From: Anaerolineaceae bacterium
Lineage (GTDB): Bacteria > Chloroflexota > Anaerolineae > Anaerolineales > UBA11657
Assembly: GCA_003569365.1 (NCBI GenBank)
Contig: BGOS01000005.1
Coordinates: 1-64,000 of the forward strand
DNA: 64,000 nucleotides
Direction of reading: 5' to 3'
The translations under genes were made by a program, and so were the position numbers. Positions 1 through 11,218 of the stretch are shown here, piece by piece. How positions within the stretch are numbered: the stretch's first letter is position 1; every line of letters begins with the position of its first letter. The notes beneath the pieces were generated by a model. The model was given only the letters and a program-made list of their open reading frames with translations, was not told where the DNA came from and ran no database searches.

Positions 1-1814
1 CCATCATCTCGATGCTTGACCGCGAAGCGCGCGTTACAGCAGAAGGCGGACCCTACGCGGGTCTCGATCGCTTTGAGGCGCGCACTCGACTGTGGGCTGA
101 CATGCGGGCAGCCGGCTTGGTAATTCAGGAACAAGCCACACGCTGAATGTGCCGCGCAGTCAGCGTGGCGGCGAGATCATCGAACCAATGATCTCCACGC
201 AGTGGTTCGTTAAAATTGAAACTCTCGCAGCCAAAGCACTCGCCGCGGTTCGCGATGGCCAGATTCGAATTGTGCCGGAGCGCTTCGAGAAAGTTTATTT
301 TAATTGGCTTGAGAATATTCAGGACTGGTGCATCTCGCGCCAGCTGTGGTGGGGGCACCGCATCCCGGTGTGGTACGCGCCGGATGGCAGCGTGTTTTGT
401 GCGCACAGCGCGGCTGCGGCCATGGCGCAGGCAGAGGCGCACTTTGGGCACGCCGTAACGCTGGAGCAAGACCAGGATGTGCTTGACACATGGTTCTCAA
501 GCGGCCTGTGGCCGTTCTCCACGCTGGCTGGCCGGATGAAACTGCGGACTTCAAGCGCTTCTATCCAACCAGCGTGCTTGAGACCGGCTACGATATTTTG
601 TTTTTTGGGTGGCGCGCATGATCATGCTGGGCTTGGAGTTCACCGGCAGAGCGCCGTTTGATACGGTGTACCTGCACGGGCTGGTGCGCGACGAGCAAGG
701 GCGCAAGATGAGCAAGACGCTCGGCAATGTGATTGATCCGTTGGAAGTGATGGATGAGTTTGGAACCGATGCGCTGCGCTTTACCCTGCTCACTGGCTCA
801 ACGCCCGGCAATGACACAAACCTGAGCCTCGAACGCGTGCGCGCAAACCGCAACTTTGCAAACAAAATCTGGAATGCAGCGCGCTTCGTGATTGGCAAGT
901 TGGACAGTGCAGCAATTGCGCCGGCCGCACCACCCACGCTGGCCGACCGCTGGATTCTTGCGCGCTTGCAAACAACGATTGCCGAGTGCACCCGCCAAAT
1001 GGAAAGCCACCAGTACGGCCAAGCCGGGTCGCAGGCCTACGAATTTATTTGGAATGAATATGCGGACTGGTACATTGAAGCTGCAAAACAGCAGCTTGAC
1101 GATCACGCGCTGGCTGCCACAACGCAGCACACTTTGGTGGCAGTGCTGGAGCAAACGCTGCGCCTGCTGCATCCGTTTGTGCCGTTTGTGACCGAAGAGA
1201 TTTGGCAGAATTTGAAGGCAGCTTGCGCAGGGCTGAGCCCTGCGTTCCAGCATGCGGGCGCGTGGCCGGATGCGCTGATCATCGCGGCGTGGCCGGCTGC
1301 CAGCCCGGCAACCGCTGCCGGGAGCGCCGCAGCGACTGCAGATGTTGCCGCCTTCAATCATGTGATTGAAGTGGTGCGGGCAATTCGCAACGCACGCGCA
1401 GAAAATAAGATTGACGCAACGCTGCGCCTGACCGCGCATGTGGCCGGCCACGCGCGCAGCGCGTTGATGAAATCACAAAGCCGGGCATTGGCGCAGCTGG
1501 CACGCCTTGATGAGGCCGCGCTTGTGATTCAAGATGAAGGTGCGGCAGCGCCCGCCGGATGCATTGCAATTGTTATTGGCACAACCGAGGTGTTCCTGCA
1601 GCGCCCGGGCGCGGGCAATGCGGCAGACGAACGCGCCCGCCTTGAAAAAGAACTGACCGAACTCGAAGCGCAGATTGCGCGCCTCGAAGCGCTGCTAAAT
1701 GGCAGCTTTGCCGGGCGCGCGCCGGCCGAAGTGGTGGAGCGCGAACGCGCAAAGTTGGCGGAATACCACGCAACCCGCACCAGCCTGCAAGGCCGCTTGG
1801 GCGCCGCGTTGTAG
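1..1814 (+). CDS. valS: Valyl-tRNA synthetase, 3' part, with three apparent frameshifts
   Basis: Class I aminoacyl-tRNA synthetase that charges tRNA-Val in the cytoplasm; the 5' part lies outside the window. The reading begins at base 3. It shows the valine/isoleucine family signatures [26 protein letters not shown], the KMSKT form of the KMSKS loop (about 709-723), the anticodon-binding region, and a C-terminal coiled-coil arm rich in E/A/R (about 1630-1810). The frame breaks three times. Each break is repaired by restoring one base to a run: CC to CCC near 137, GG to GGG near 526-527, and T6 to T7 near 601-606. With these repairs the protein is continuous to the stop at 1814, so the gene is probably intact in the organism. 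The identification is very secure; the frameshifts are probably sequencing errors. Confidence 0.93.
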
Positions 1815-1826
1815 CCAGCTGCGCGC

Positions 1827-1844
1827 AGCCAACCGTGGCTTTTT
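1827..1844 (+). terminator. Probable terminator of valS
   Basis: A short hairpin AGCCA-ACCG-TGGCT (5 bp stem, 4 base loop) followed by TTTT lies 12 bases after the valS stop. It touches the stop codon of the convergent S9 peptidase gene. The stem is short, so the call is moderate. Confidence 0.45.
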
Positions 1845-3699
1845 AGCGCGGGCCGATATTTGCGCGCAAAAAGCGCTCCAAGGATGTGTAGCAGGCCTCG
1901 ATAGTTTCGGCCTTGCGCCACCCGTGCCCCTCGCCCTGATATACGTGGTACTCATGGCGTACATTGCGGCGGCGCAACGACTCCACAATCCGGTCAGACT
2001 GATTTTGCTTTACAACATTGTCATCGCTGCCCTGAAACACGATCAGTGGATCCACAATATTGTCCGCAAAGAAAACAGCTGAGCGCTCGCGGTAAACGGC
2101 TGCCGCCTGGGGCAGCGCACCCAGCATAGTGGCGTTGTAGTGCGCCTCAAACTTGTGCGTCTCTTCGTCCAGCCCGAACATGTCCGACACTCCGTACAGG
2201 TTCACGCCCACCCGAAACACGCCGGGATGCAGCGCCAGCGCCATCAGCACGGTAGTGCCGCCCGCACTGCCGCCCATCACCACCATGCGTGCTGCATCTG
2301 CCAGCCCACGCTGCGCAAGGTGTTGTGCGCCGCTGACCGCATCCTCGCGATCCACCTTGCCCCAGCCGCCGCGCAGCTGCAGCATGTACGCCCGGCCATA
2401 ACCAGTGCTGCCGCGGTAGTTCAGCAGCAGCACAGCGTAGCCGCGTGCCGCCAGAAATTGCACATCGCTATGAAAGCCCATGCGCCGCTGCGAAGTAGGC
2501 CCACCGTGGCTGATGACAACCGCCGGCGGCGGCGTACCCAACGCACTGCCCACCGGCGCGTAATACAAACCATGCGTCAACTGCCCGCCAGCGCTCTGCC
2601 AGCTGATTGGCTCGCCCGCGGCAAGCTGTTCCGGCAGCAGCGTCTCCGAGCGGGAGCGCCGCACAACTGCCGCCGGCTGCTGCGGCAGGCAAAGCACCAC
2701 GCGCAATGGAATGCCGCTGGCCGACGCCACACACGCTAGCGCTGAGTCACTGGGCGCTGCTGCCAGCCCCTCAACATCCGTGTAAGCAGCCAGCGGCTCA
2801 AACACCACCGGCGTGCCAGCAAGTGGAATTTCCCAAACTGACATACTTGCGGCCGCATTGCGCAAGCCAAAGAGCGCGCGGCTGTCGTGGCGCCATGCAA
2901 TTGTGCGCATGCCTTGCGCCCATGCGGGCACCGCAAACTCGCACTCGCCGTGCGTGAGCTGCTTGTGCGTTTGATTCTGCAAGTCATACAGCCGCACATG
3001 CGCCCAACCGCCATCATCAGAAACATACGCAAGCCAACGGCCATCGGGCGAAAAAGCGGGCTGGAAAACTGCGCAGTCGGCGTTGCCCGCCAGCGTTTGC
3101 ATTGCAGCCAGCTGCGGCAGTCCCTGCGCGCCAACTTCCAATTCACACAGGCGCAGCTCGGTGCCATCCCACGGCATCTGTGGTTTGTTCCATGCCACGC
3201 AAGCCACTTGCGTACCGGCTGCGCTCCACACCGGTTGCATGTAAAAATCGTCGCCGCTAATCAGGCGCTGCGGCCAGAATTTGCCATGCACATCCACCAC
3301 CGCCACGCAATCCACGCCTTCATGCGAATGCACAAACAGCACCCAACGCCCGTCCGGTGAAACTGCCGGTGCTGCGCAATCGCCAAAGACTGGCGTGATC
3401 GCACTAGCGCTGCCACCGGCCAACGGCTGCCGCCACAGCCGGCCGTCCGCCACAAACACCACGTGCCCGTGCGCCACCGTAAAGTCACCGCCGCCATAGC
3501 CCACACGCGCCCGCACAGACCGGTCCGTGGTCAGATCATTTGGCGCCAGCCCGCGCCGTTGCGCCACCAGCACGCCCTGCGCCGAGCGCCCCTCGAGCCA
3601 GACCAGCGTCTGCCCGTCGCTATCCCATTGCACATCGCCCAGCCGGATGCCCTGTGCCAGCGTGCGCGGATTGAGAGTAGAGGTTGAGATGTTCTGCAT
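1843..3699 (-). CDS. S9 family prolyl oligopeptidase / acylaminoacyl-peptidase-like serine peptidase
   Basis: Predicted cytoplasmic serine peptidase of 618 residues that would cleave short peptides. The N-terminal about 370 residues contain repeated beta-propeller blade signatures (SPDGRWVLFV near 114, SPDGRWLAYV near 217). The C-terminal alpha/beta hydrolase domain has GGSAGG with nucleophile Ser478, Asp560 (GSDDNVV) and His592 (GEGHGW). The open frame continues upstream to 4728, but that part is antisense to the next gene. I chose ATG 3699 because GGGAGG lies about 10 bases before it, a TATAAT on the same strand lies just upstream of that, and the protein then starts at the propeller. It is divergent from the isoaspartyl peptidase gene. 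Family assignment is firm; substrate specificity (dipeptidyl versus acylaminoacyl) is not decided by what I can see. Confidence 0.92.
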   Translation of the reverse strand: MQNISTSTLNPRTLAQGIRLGDVQWDSDGQTLVWLEGRSAQGVLVAQRRGLAPNDLTTDRSVRARVGYGGGDFTVAHGHVVFVADGRLWRQPLAGGSASAITPVFGDCAAPAVSPDGRWVLFVHSHEGVDCVAVVDVHGKFWPQRLISGDDFYMQPVWSAAGTQVACVAWNKPQMPWDGTELRLCELEVGAQGLPQLAAMQTLAGNADCAVFQPAFSPDGRWLAYVSDDGGWAHVRLYDLQNQTHKQLTHGECEFAVPAWAQGMRTIAWRHDSRALFGLRNAAASMSVWEIPLAGTPVVFEPLAAYTDVEGLAAAPSDSALACVASASGIPLRVVLCLPQQPAAVVRRSRSETLLPEQLAAGEPISWQSAGGQLTHGLYYAPVGSALGTPPPAVVISHGGPTSQRRMGFHSDVQFLAARGYAVLLLNYRGSTGYGRAYMLQLRGGWGKVDREDAVSGAQHLAQRGLADAARMVVMGGSAGGTTVLMALALHPGVFRVGVNLYGVSDMFGLDEETHKFEAHYNATMLGALPQAAAVYRERSAVFFADNIVDPLIVFQGSDDNVVKQNQSDRIVESLRRRNVRHEYHVYQGEGHGWRKAETIEACYTSLERFLRANIGPR

Positions 3700-3771
3700 A
3701 ATTGCCTCGCCTCCCATTATAAGTTGCGCCTGCCGCACCGGAGATACGTAGAGTAAAATTTTGCATTGGCA

Positions 3772-4665
3772 ATGAGTGAATCTGCAATCATTGTGCACGG
3801 CGGTGCTGGCGACATTCCGGACGAGCATGCTGCCGAACACGTGGCTGGCTGCCGGCTGGCGGCAGCTGCCGGTTGGCGCATCTTGCAAGCCGGCGGCAGC
3901 GCCATGGACGCAATGGAAGCTGCAATTCAGATCCTTGAGGACCTGCCGGTGTTTGATGCCGGCCGTGGCTCCTACCTTACAACGGACGGGATTGTTGAGA
4001 TGGACGCGATTGTGATGGACGGCGCCACGCTGCAGATGGGCGCCACAGCCGGCGTGCAGCACGTGCGCCACCCCATTACGCTGGCGCGCCGCATTATGGA
4101 GCGCGCACCGCATAACATGCTCATCAGCGCGGGCGCAGAAAGTTTTGCGCGCGCGTGCGGCTTGGAGCTGTGCGCAGCAGAGTGGTTTGAAACGCCGTAC
4201 ACCCGCGCCGTGTGGCAGGAGTACGGGCGCCTGCCACTGGCAACCGGCACAGTGGGCTGCGTCGCACGCGACGCCACCGGCACGCTGGTTGCAGGCACCT
4301 CCACCGGCGGCACGGACCATAAACTGCCGGGGCGCGTGGGCGATGTGCCGCTGGTAGGCAGCGGCGCCTACGCAGACAACCGCAGCGCAGCAGCTTCGGC
4401 AACCGGCGAAGGCGACAAGATCATGCGTGTGGTGCTGAGCAAGACTGCCTGTGATCTGGCAGCCAGCGGCATGCCGGCAGCCGCTGTGGCACAGGCAGCC
4501 ATTGCCACGCTGGCAGAGCGCACGGGCGGAACTGCCGGCATCATCATCATCGACCGCAGCGGCCGCACCGGTTTTGCCCACAGCACAAAACGCATGTCGC
4601 GCGCTTGGATCGACGCCGACGGCGTGCTGCAGGCTGGCATCGAGCCTGCCCACGGCAGCACCTGA
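3772..4665 (+). CDS. Isoaspartyl peptidase / plant-type L-asparaginase (Ntn hydrolase)
   Basis: Hydrolyses L-asparagine or beta-aspartyl dipeptides, releasing aspartate; the precursor cuts itself into two chains. The 297-residue protein starts with the family N-terminus AIIVHGGAGDIP and carries FDAGRGSYLTTDG. The autocleavage site is G159-T160 in ATGTVGCVARD, making Thr160 the nucleophile of the beta chain, followed by GTSTGG. The frame also allows TTG at 3766, but ATG 3772 gives the conserved N-terminus. It is followed after 26 bases by the LLM oxidoreductase. It is divergent from the S9 peptidase, and together with the two M3 peptidases it suggests a peptide and amino acid salvage theme, though these are not obviously one operon. 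Confidence 0.92.
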   Translation: MSESAIIVHGGAGDIPDEHAAEHVAGCRLAAAAGWRILQAGGSAMDAMEAAIQILEDLPVFDAGRGSYLTTDGIVEMDAIVMDGATLQMGATAGVQHVRHPITLARRIMERAPHNMLISAGAESFARACGLELCAAEWFETPYTRAVWQEYGRLPLATGTVGCVARDATGTLVAGTSTGGTDHKLPGRVGDVPLVGSGAYADNRSAAASATGEGDKIMRVVLSKTACDLAASGMPAAAVAQAAIATLAERTGGTAGIIIIDRSGRTGFAHSTKRMSRAWIDADGVLQAGIEPAHGST

Positions 4666-4691
4666 GCAAGTAAGCGCAGCCACCCAACAAC

Positions 4692-5723
4692 ATGCGCCTC
4701 GGCCTGGCTCTGGGTTACAGTGGTTCAAACGTGAGCCTGCCTATGGATCTAATCCAAGAGGCGGACCGGCTGGGCTACTACAGCGTGTGGAGCGCGGAAG
4801 CTTACGGCTCAGACGCAATCACACCACTGGCGTGGATTGGCGCGCAGACACGGCAGATTCGCTTGGGCACCGCCATCATGCAAATTCCGGCGCGCACGCC
4901 GGCCAACACCGCAATGACCGCCACAACGCTTGACCAGCTTTCCGGCGGGCGCTTTCTGCTGGGCCTCGGCATGTCTGGCCCGCAAGTGGTGGAGGGCTGG
5001 CACGGGCAGGCATATGGCAAACCACTGCAGCGTACGCGCGAGTACGTGCGCATTGTGCGCACGATTTTCGAGCGCAGCGCGCCGCTCACGCACAGCGGTG
5101 CCCATTATCAGATTCCATATCAAGGCGCGGACGCCACCGGCCTTGGAAAAACTTTGAAGAGCACGCTGCACGGGCGCAGCGACCTGCCAATCTATCTGGC
5201 TGCGATTGGGCCGAAGAATGTGGAGCTGGCAGCCGAAATTGCCGACGGCTGGCTGCCCATCTTTTTTGCGCCCGAACACTACGCAGCCGCCTACGGCACG
5301 CATGTAGCAGCAGGCTTGGCGCGCGCCACGCCCGCAAAAAATATTGCCGCCTTTGACATTGCGCCAACGGTGCTGGTAATCGTTGAGCCGGACCTTGAGG
5401 CGTGCTTTAACCTGGTGAAGCCCATGCTTGCGCTGTACATCGGCGGCATGGGCGCACGCGGCCGCAACTTTTACAACGACCTGGCGTGCCGCTATGGCTT
5501 TGAAGCCGCCGCACTTAAAGTGCAAGAGCTGTATCTTTCAGGCGACAAAGTTGGCGCCATCAATGCGGTGCCGGACGCGCTGGCAGATGCGGTTTCGCTG
5601 TGCGGCTCGCCCTCCCGCATCAAAGACCGGCTGGCACTGTGGCGCGCCTGCCCGATCACCACCCTCAGCGTAATCACCTTTGACCTCAACGCGCTGCGCC
5701 TAATGGCCGAGCTGGTGCTTTGA
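4692..5723 (+). CDS. LLM-class flavin/F420-dependent oxidoreductase
   Basis: A 343-residue luciferase-like (bacterial luciferase superfamily) TIM-barrel oxidoreductase. The N-terminus [10 protein letters not shown], the segment [39 protein letters not shown] and the block [25 protein letters not shown] are typical of the subgroup containing methylenetetrahydromethanopterin reductase-like F420 enzymes. F420 use is inferred from this subgroup and from the F420 biosynthesis cluster at 25.8-29.9 kb; FMN use cannot be excluded. No substrate can be assigned. It lies 26 bases after the asparaginase and 34 bases before the M3 peptidase, so co-transcription is possible. No clear Shine-Dalgarno precedes the ATG. 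Confidence 0.85.
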   Translation: MRLGLALGYSGSNVSLPMDLIQEADRLGYYSVWSAEAYGSDAITPLAWIGAQTRQIRLGTAIMQIPARTPANTAMTATTLDQLSGGRFLLGLGMSGPQVVEGWHGQAYGKPLQRTREYVRIVRTIFERSAPLTHSGAHYQIPYQGADATGLGKTLKSTLHGRSDLPIYLAAIGPKNVELAAEIADGWLPIFFAPEHYAAAYGTHVAAGLARATPAKNIAAFDIAPTVLVIVEPDLEACFNLVKPMLALYIGGMGARGRNFYNDLACRYGFEAAALKVQELYLSGDKVGAINAVPDALADAVSLCGSPSRIKDRLALWRACPITTLSVITFDLNALRLMAELVL

Positions 5724-5757
5724 GCGCCACACCAAACCACTCCAAAGGAACACCAGC

Positions 5758-7473
5758 TTGAACTCTAATATGCCGGCAACCGCGCAAATCGCGCTTGAGT
5801 GGGGATGGGACAAATACGCTGCGCATGCAAAGGCGCTCACCCTGCAAAAACTGACGGCAGCCAACTGCACTGCATGGCTGGCAGACTGGACGCAGCTTGC
5901 CAGCCTGGTCGATGAAGTGGCGGCGCGGCTGGTAATTGCATCCACCGTGGACACAACTGACAAAGCTGCTGAGGCGCGTTACAACGCGTATCTTGAGGGC
6001 GTGCAGCCGCAGTGGCTGGCAACGCAGCAAACGCTGCGCGAGATGCTGCTGCAATCCGGGCTGCAGCCGGCCGGGATGGAGATCCCACTGCGCAACATGC
6101 GCGCCGAAGCAGCACTTTTTCGCGAAGCAAACCTGCCGCTGCTGACTGAGGAGAAGCAGCTGGGGGTGGAGTACGACCAAACCATTGGCGCCCAGACCGT
6201 GCAGTGGGAGGGCAGCGAGCGCACGCTCAGCCAGCTGGGCCCGGTCTATCAGGAGCCCGATCGCGCACGGCGCGAAGGGGCGTGGCGGCTGGCAATGCAG
6301 CGCCGCCTCACAGACCGCCCGCAGCTAAATGCATTGTGGCAAAAGTTTCTGCGGCTGCGCGGGCAGCTTGCCGCCAATGCGGGCCTGAACAGCTACCGGG
6401 ATTACGCCTGGCAGGACCGGCTGCGCTTTGACTACACGCCGCAGGATTGCGCCAGCTTTCATGCTGCTATCGAACGCGTGGTGGTGCCCGCAGCCAGCCG
6501 GATTTACGAGCGCCGCCGCCAGCGGCTTGGCTTGCAAACGCTGCGCCCGTGGGATCTGGACGTCGATGTAGCACAGCGCCAAGCGCTGCGCCCGTTCTCA
6601 GATGCGGCGCAGCTGGTGCGCACGAGCAGCGCCATCTTCAATCGCATCAGCCCGCAGCTGGGAGAGATGTTTGACACACTGGACCGCGAACAGCTGCTGG
6701 ACTTGGATAACCGCAAGGGCAAGGCGCCGGGCGGGTATTGCACCGGCCTGCCACTTGCGCGGCGCACGTTCATCTTTATGAACTCCGTTGGCATGCACGA
6801 TGACGTGCAGACACTGCTGCATGAAGCCGGGCATGCGTTTCAGGATTTTCACATTGCGCAAAATCCGCGCCTGCCATACGCGCAACAATGGAACACGCCG
6901 CTGGAGTTTTGCGAAGTGGCATCAATGGCAATGGAGCTGCTGGCAGCGCCGCATCTGGCACTGGCCGAGGGTGGGTTCTACAGCGCAGCGGATGCCGCGC
7001 GCGCACGCGCCGAACACTTGGAAGGCATCGTGCTGTTCTGGCCATACATGGCCGTGGTGGATGCGTTTCAGCATTGGGTTTACGAGCACGCCGGCGCTGC
7101 GGCAGATCCCGCGCAGTGCGATGCGCAGTGGACGCGGTTGTGGCAGCGCTTTATGCCGGGCATCGATTACAGCGGCATGGAGGACATCCTTGCCACCGGC
7201 TGGCATCGCAAACTGCATATTTTTCAAGTGCCGTTTTATTACATTGAATACGGGCTCGCACAGCTGGGCGCCGTGCAGATTTGGCGCAATGCCATCAAAG
7301 ACAAAACAGCGGCATTGGCCGGCTATCGCGCTGCGATAGCGCTTGGCGGCAGTGTGCCGCTGCCGCAGTTGTTTGCAGCAGCCGGTGCGCGCTTTGCATT
7401 TGATGCGCAGGCACTGCAAGACTCAGTTGCGCTGCTGGAGCAGACACTGGCCGACCTTGAAGCGCAAACTTAA
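5758..7473 (+). CDS. M3 family metallopeptidase (oligoendopeptidase F-like)
   Basis: A 571-residue zinc oligopeptidase of the thimet/PepF clan that would degrade short peptides in the cytoplasm. The zinc site is HEAGH at residues 355-359 in [13 protein letters not shown], with the downstream glutamate region in [17 protein letters not shown]. The upstream segment [18 protein letters not shown] is also typical of the family. The chosen start is TTG 5758, preceded by AAAGGA with an 8-base spacing; ATG 5770 is the alternative but has poorer spacing. A second, distinct M3 peptidase (pepF) lies at 15.7-17.6 kb. Its downstream neighbour starts 18 bases after the stop. Confidence 0.9.
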   Translation: MNSNMPATAQIALEWGWDKYAAHAKALTLQKLTAANCTAWLADWTQLASLVDEVAARLVIASTVDTTDKAAEARYNAYLEGVQPQWLATQQTLREMLLQSGLQPAGMEIPLRNMRAEAALFREANLPLLTEEKQLGVEYDQTIGAQTVQWEGSERTLSQLGPVYQEPDRARREGAWRLAMQRRLTDRPQLNALWQKFLRLRGQLAANAGLNSYRDYAWQDRLRFDYTPQDCASFHAAIERVVVPAASRIYERRRQRLGLQTLRPWDLDVDVAQRQALRPFSDAAQLVRTSSAIFNRISPQLGEMFDTLDREQLLDLDNRKGKAPGGYCTGLPLARRTFIFMNSVGMHDDVQTLLHEAGHAFQDFHIAQNPRLPYAQQWNTPLEFCEVASMAMELLAAPHLALAEGGFYSAADAARARAEHLEGIVLFWPYMAVVDAFQHWVYEHAGAAADPAQCDAQWTRLWQRFMPGIDYSGMEDILATGWHRKLHIFQVPFYYIEYGLAQLGAVQIWRNAIKDKTAALAGYRAAIALGGSVPLPQLFAAAGARFAFDAQALQDSVALLEQTLADLEAQT

Positions 7474-7491
7474 ATCCGGATCTGGCTCGTA

Positions 7492-7848
7492 ATGCAGGCA
7501 CGGCCCGCACTGTTTCCGGCGCTGCTTGCGCAGCGCTGTCCGGTCTGCCGCCGCGGCGCAATCTTCAGCGGTTGGCTGGCATTGCACCCGGCTTGTCCCG
7601 AGTGCGGCTTGCGCTTCGAACGGGAGAGTGGCTACTTCCTTGTGGCAGTGCTGATTGGATACATGGTCGGCATTGTTGTGCTTGTGCCTGTTTGTGTGAT
7701 GCTCTTTCTTCAGGGCGCTGCGGTAACTACGGTCTTGGCTGTGCTGTGCAGCACTTCATTAATTCTTGCGCCCGTCATCCACCGCTATGCCCGTGTGCTG
7801 TGGCTGTATGTAGATCAGCAACTGCATCCGCGAACAGAAGTCTCATGA
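7492..7848 (+). CDS. DUF983 family zinc-ribbon membrane protein
   Basis: A 118-residue protein with an N-terminal zinc-ribbon-like pattern ([11 protein letters not shown] near 15-25, then [11 protein letters not shown] near 32-42) followed by [13 protein letters not shown] and two hydrophobic membrane spans (about 47-90). This layout, including the ESGYF segment, is typical of DUF983, a family without a known biochemical role. The stop overlaps the start of the MttB-like gene by four bases (ATGA), so the two are probably translated together. That coupling is the only hint of function: a role linked to the methyltransferase is possible but unproven. Confidence 0.82.
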   Translation: MQARPALFPALLAQRCPVCRRGAIFSGWLALHPACPECGLRFERESGYFLVAVLIGYMVGIVVLVPVCVMLFLQGAAVTTVLAVLCSTSLILAPVIHRYARVLWLYVDQQLHPRTEVS

Positions 7849-9383
7849 ACACGCCGGGAGATAACAGTCTGAGCGCCCGGCCGGGCCTTGCAATGCTGGC
7901 ACCGGCGCTGGTCTCGCGCATCGTCGACGAGGCGCTTTCGATCCTTGCAACAGTTGGAGTTGACGTTGTCAGTCCCGGCTTGCGCACAATGCTTATGGAA
8001 CGCGGGCTGCGCGCCGACCCGGTGTCGGGCAGCCTGCTCTTCGATAGCGACAATGTGCAGCGTGCAATTGCAAGCACGCCGCGCAGTTTCACGCTTTACA
8101 ACCGCGACGGCCAGCCGCATGCCGAACTCGGTGGCGACAACGTGCACTTTGTGCCCGGCAGCAGCGGCCTGCAGGTGCTCGATCACACAACTGGCGACAC
8201 GCGCCCCGGATCCACCGCGGACTTTGTGGACTTCGTGCGCCTTGCGGACGGCCTGCCTCACATTGCTTACCTTGCCACCGCATTCTCGACCTCTGATATC
8301 GAAGTTCTGATTTCCGATGCGTGGCGCCTGTGCCTGTGCCTGGCGCACTCGCGCAAGCCAGTTGTAAGCGGTGCCTTCACGCCGCATGGTACCGGCCGCA
8401 TGGCTGCCATGATGCAGCTCTTTCGGCACGACAAAGCGGACTTGATTGCGCGCCCGCTTTCAATCTTCACCATCACCGCCGCCGGCATGTTCCGCTACAG
8501 TGAAGACTCGTGCCAAAACCTGATCGACTGCGTGGACTGGGGCATCCCGGTTGAGATTGTGCCGGTAACGCTGATGGGCTTGATTGCACCGGTCACAATT
8601 GTGGGTGCCACGGTGCTGCACTGCGTGGATGTGCTGGCGGGCCTGACCATGGCACAACTGCTGCGCCCCGGCCATCCGGTACTGTTTGGTGGTGCGCCCG
8701 CAGCCTTTCACATGAAAACCGGCAGCTCACCCATGGCAGCCATTGAAGCACTGCAACTTTATGGCGCGTATGTGGCGGTCGCCAAGGCGCTTGGCCTGCC
8801 CACGCAAGCGTACATGGCGCTCAGCGAAAGCAAGTTCAATGATGCGCAGGCCGGCGCCGAATCATTTGGCGGCGCGCTGCTGGCTGCACTGGCCGGTGTC
8901 AACTCCGTTTCCGGGCCCGGCATGCTGGATTATGTGATGGTTTATAGTTTGGAGAAGCTGGTGTTGGATAACGAACTGTGCGGGCAGGCGCTGCGTTTTG
9001 TGCGCGCCATCGAGCCCAAAAATGACCTGCCAATGATGGACATGGTGCGCGAGCTGCTGGCCGAGAAACATCTGCTCACCTCCGAGCACACGCTCAAACA
9101 TTGGCCGGGCGAAATGCATTTGCCGGACCCGGTCTTCGACCGCTTGAACCGCGATGCGTGGCGCAAGGCGGGCAGCCTCAGTATGCAAGACCGGCTGCGC
9201 GCCGAAGTTCAACGCGGACTGGCGGGCTACAACAAGCCGGCAATTGATCCGCAAATTGTGGCCGAAATGTGCAACATGGTAAAAGCCGGCATGGAGAATC
9301 CACAGACGCTCCCGGCCATTCCAGAGTTTGCTGCCGCTGCGGAATCCGGCCCCGGCCGGCGGCCGAGCCGCCGCAAAACCTGA
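7845..9383 (+). CDS. Trimethylamine methyltransferase (MttB) family protein, non-pyrrolysine
   Basis: A 512-residue TIM-barrel methyltransferase of the MttB superfamily, which moves a methyl group from a quaternary or tertiary amine to a corrinoid protein. Family features include the N-terminal segment [35 protein letters not shown], and long conserved barrel strands. The frame is open throughout with no in-frame amber codon, so it belongs to the group lacking pyrrolysine. That group includes glycine betaine methyltransferases and many enzymes of unknown substrate. No corrinoid protein or corrinoid-reactivating factor is in the window. Its start overlaps the DUF983 stop (ATGA). Confidence 0.88.
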   Translation: MNTPGDNSLSARPGLAMLAPALVSRIVDEALSILATVGVDVVSPGLRTMLMERGLRADPVSGSLLFDSDNVQRAIASTPRSFTLYNRDGQPHAELGGDNVHFVPGSSGLQVLDHTTGDTRPGSTADFVDFVRLADGLPHIAYLATAFSTSDIEVLISDAWRLCLCLAHSRKPVVSGAFTPHGTGRMAAMMQLFRHDKADLIARPLSIFTITAAGMFRYSEDSCQNLIDCVDWGIPVEIVPVTLMGLIAPVTIVGATVLHCVDVLAGLTMAQLLRPGHPVLFGGAPAAFHMKTGSSPMAAIEALQLYGAYVAVAKALGLPTQAYMALSESKFNDAQAGAESFGGALLAALAGVNSVSGPGMLDYVMVYSLEKLVLDNELCGQALRFVRAIEPKNDLPMMDMVRELLAEKHLLTSEHTLKHWPGEMHLPDPVFDRLNRDAWRKAGSLSMQDRLRAEVQRGLAGYNKPAIDPQIVAEMCNMVKAGMENPQTLPAIPEFAAAAESGPGRRPSRRKT

Positions 9384-9442
9384 GCCAACTGTTTCAATCG
9401 CAGAAAATATTGCCCCGCGAATTCTGGAAATCAGGAACAAAA

Positions 9443-11116
9443 ATGACGCTCAATAAATACAGCTCGCAGATTACGCAAGCCGCAGCGCAGGGCGCCTCGC
9501 AAGCAATGCTTTACGCCACCGGCCTCACCGAGGCCGACATGCATAAGCCGCAGGTGGGCATTGCCAGCATGTGGTATGACGGCAACTCCTGCAACATGCA
9601 TCTCAACGATCTGGCCACCACGGTGCGCACCGGCGTTGCGGCTGCCGGAATGGTGGGCATGCGCTTCAACACCATTGGCGTCAGTGACGGCATATCAATG
9701 GGCACCGGCGGCATGTCCTACTCGTTGCAATCCCGCGACCTGATTGCGGACTCAATTGAAACGGTGATGAGCGCGCAATGGTATGACGCGCTGATTGCGC
9801 TGCCCGGCTGCGACAAGAATATGCCGGGCTGCCTGATTGCCATGGGCCGCCTGAACCGCCCCAGCCTGATGGTTTACGGCGGCACCATCCGTGCCGGCCA
9901 CGCCAACAACCAGGCACTGGACATCGTGTCCGCGTTCCAATGCTACGGCGAGTTCATTGCCGGCCGCATCAACGACACACAGCGCCGTGAAATTGTGCGG
10001 CACTCCTGCCCCGGTGCCGGCGCCTGCGGCGGCATGTACACCGCCAACACGATGGCCTCGGCCATCGAAGCACTCGGCATGAGCCTGCCCTTCTCCGCGT
10101 CCGCCCCTGCCACCGACCCCGCCAAGCTGCGCGAATGCGAAACTGCCGGCGCAGCGATCAAGGTTCTGCTGGAGCGCGACATCAAACCGCGCGACATCAT
10201 GACGCGGGCCGCATTTGAAAACAGCATGGTGGTCGTGAGTGCGCTTGGCGGAAGCACCAACGCCGTGATGCATCTGGTGGCGATGGCGCGCACCGTCGGC
10301 GTGCCCCTAACCATTGATGACTTTCAGCGCGTGAGTGATCGCATTCCATTTTTGGCAGACTTAAAACCGAGCGGACTTTATGTGATGGAGGATCTGCACG
10401 CAATTGGCGGTGTGCCGGCTGTCATGAAATATCTGCTGGCTAACAGCCTGCTCGATGGCAGCTGCCTAACCGTCACCGGAAAGACTATCGCGCAAAATCT
10501 CGCCGATGTTCCAGACCTCACAGCCGGACAGAAAATCATTCGCCCGCTTTCCAATCCAATTAAGCCAACCGGGCACATCCAAATTCTTTACGGCAACCTT
10601 GCGCCAACTGGAGCCGTTGCAAAAATCACGGGCAAGGAAGGTGAAAGTTTTTCCGGGCCGGCGCGCGTGTTCGACCAGGAGGAAGCCATGCTCGCTGCGC
10701 TGGAGCGACACGAGATACAAAAGGGCGACGTGATTGTGATCCGTTACGAAGGGCCAAAAGGCGGGCCGGGCATGCCGGAGATGCTGACCTGCACGGCTGC
10801 AATCATGGGTGCCGGCATGGGCAAGGATGTGGCGTTGATCACCGACGGGCGTTTCTCCGGCGGCTCGCATGGGTTTTTGGTTGGGCACATTACGCCGGAA
10901 GCGCAGGACGGCGGGCCGCTGGCACTGGTGCGGAACGGCGACCAGATTGTGCTGGATGGCGTGCGCAACACCATTGACGTAAAGTTAACCAAGCGCGAGT
11001 TGGCTGCGCGTCGCAAAGTGTGGCAGGCCCCGCCGCTTAAAGCCACGAGTGGCACGCTTTACAAGTACATCAAGAGCGTGAAGTCCGCATCAGAAGGCTG
11101 CGTCACAGACGAGTAA
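9443..11116 (+). CDS. ilvD: Dihydroxy-acid dehydratase
   Basis: Fe-S enzyme of branched-chain amino acid synthesis, converting 2,3-dihydroxy-isovalerate or -methylvalerate to the 2-oxo acids. The 557-residue protein has the three cluster cysteines Cys50 (DGNSCNMH), Cys123 ([11 protein letters not shown]) and Cys195 ([17 protein letters not shown]), and the C-terminal [20 protein letters not shown] block. ATG 9443 is chosen because AGGA lies 7 bases upstream and the protein then starts at the family N-terminus; the longer frame from 9269 overlaps the MttB-like gene. No other ilv or leu gene is nearby. Confidence 0.96.
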   Translation: MTLNKYSSQITQAAAQGASQAMLYATGLTEADMHKPQVGIASMWYDGNSCNMHLNDLATTVRTGVAAAGMVGMRFNTIGVSDGISMGTGGMSYSLQSRDLIADSIETVMSAQWYDALIALPGCDKNMPGCLIAMGRLNRPSLMVYGGTIRAGHANNQALDIVSAFQCYGEFIAGRINDTQRREIVRHSCPGAGACGGMYTANTMASAIEALGMSLPFSASAPATDPAKLRECETAGAAIKVLLERDIKPRDIMTRAAFENSMVVVSALGGSTNAVMHLVAMARTVGVPLTIDDFQRVSDRIPFLADLKPSGLYVMEDLHAIGGVPAVMKYLLANSLLDGSCLTVTGKTIAQNLADVPDLTAGQKIIRPLSNPIKPTGHIQILYGNLAPTGAVAKITGKEGESFSGPARVFDQEEAMLAALERHEIQKGDVIVIRYEGPKGGPGMPEMLTCTAAIMGAGMGKDVALITDGRFSGGSHGFLVGHITPEAQDGGPLALVRNGDQIVLDGVRNTIDVKLTKRELAARRKVWQAPPLKATSGTLYKYIKSVKSASEGCVTDE

Positions 11117-11218
11117 GCCGCTGTCTGCGTTGCCGCGCGAAGTGGGCGACTGCGCAGCGCTACTAACGCAGCATAAACAATTGAATGCTGAACACAACAA
11201 CAAACAGGAGATATACAC

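Noticed and set aside
1843-4728. 961-residue minus-strand reading covering the S9 peptidase and beyond
   Set aside because: Its first 343 residues are antisense to the isoaspartyl peptidase gene and carry no family match; the real start is ATG 3699 with a Shine-Dalgarno.
7845-9383. Pyrrolysine-containing trimethylamine methyltransferase
   Set aside because: There is no in-frame TAG codon in the coding region, so the protein is not of the Pyl type.
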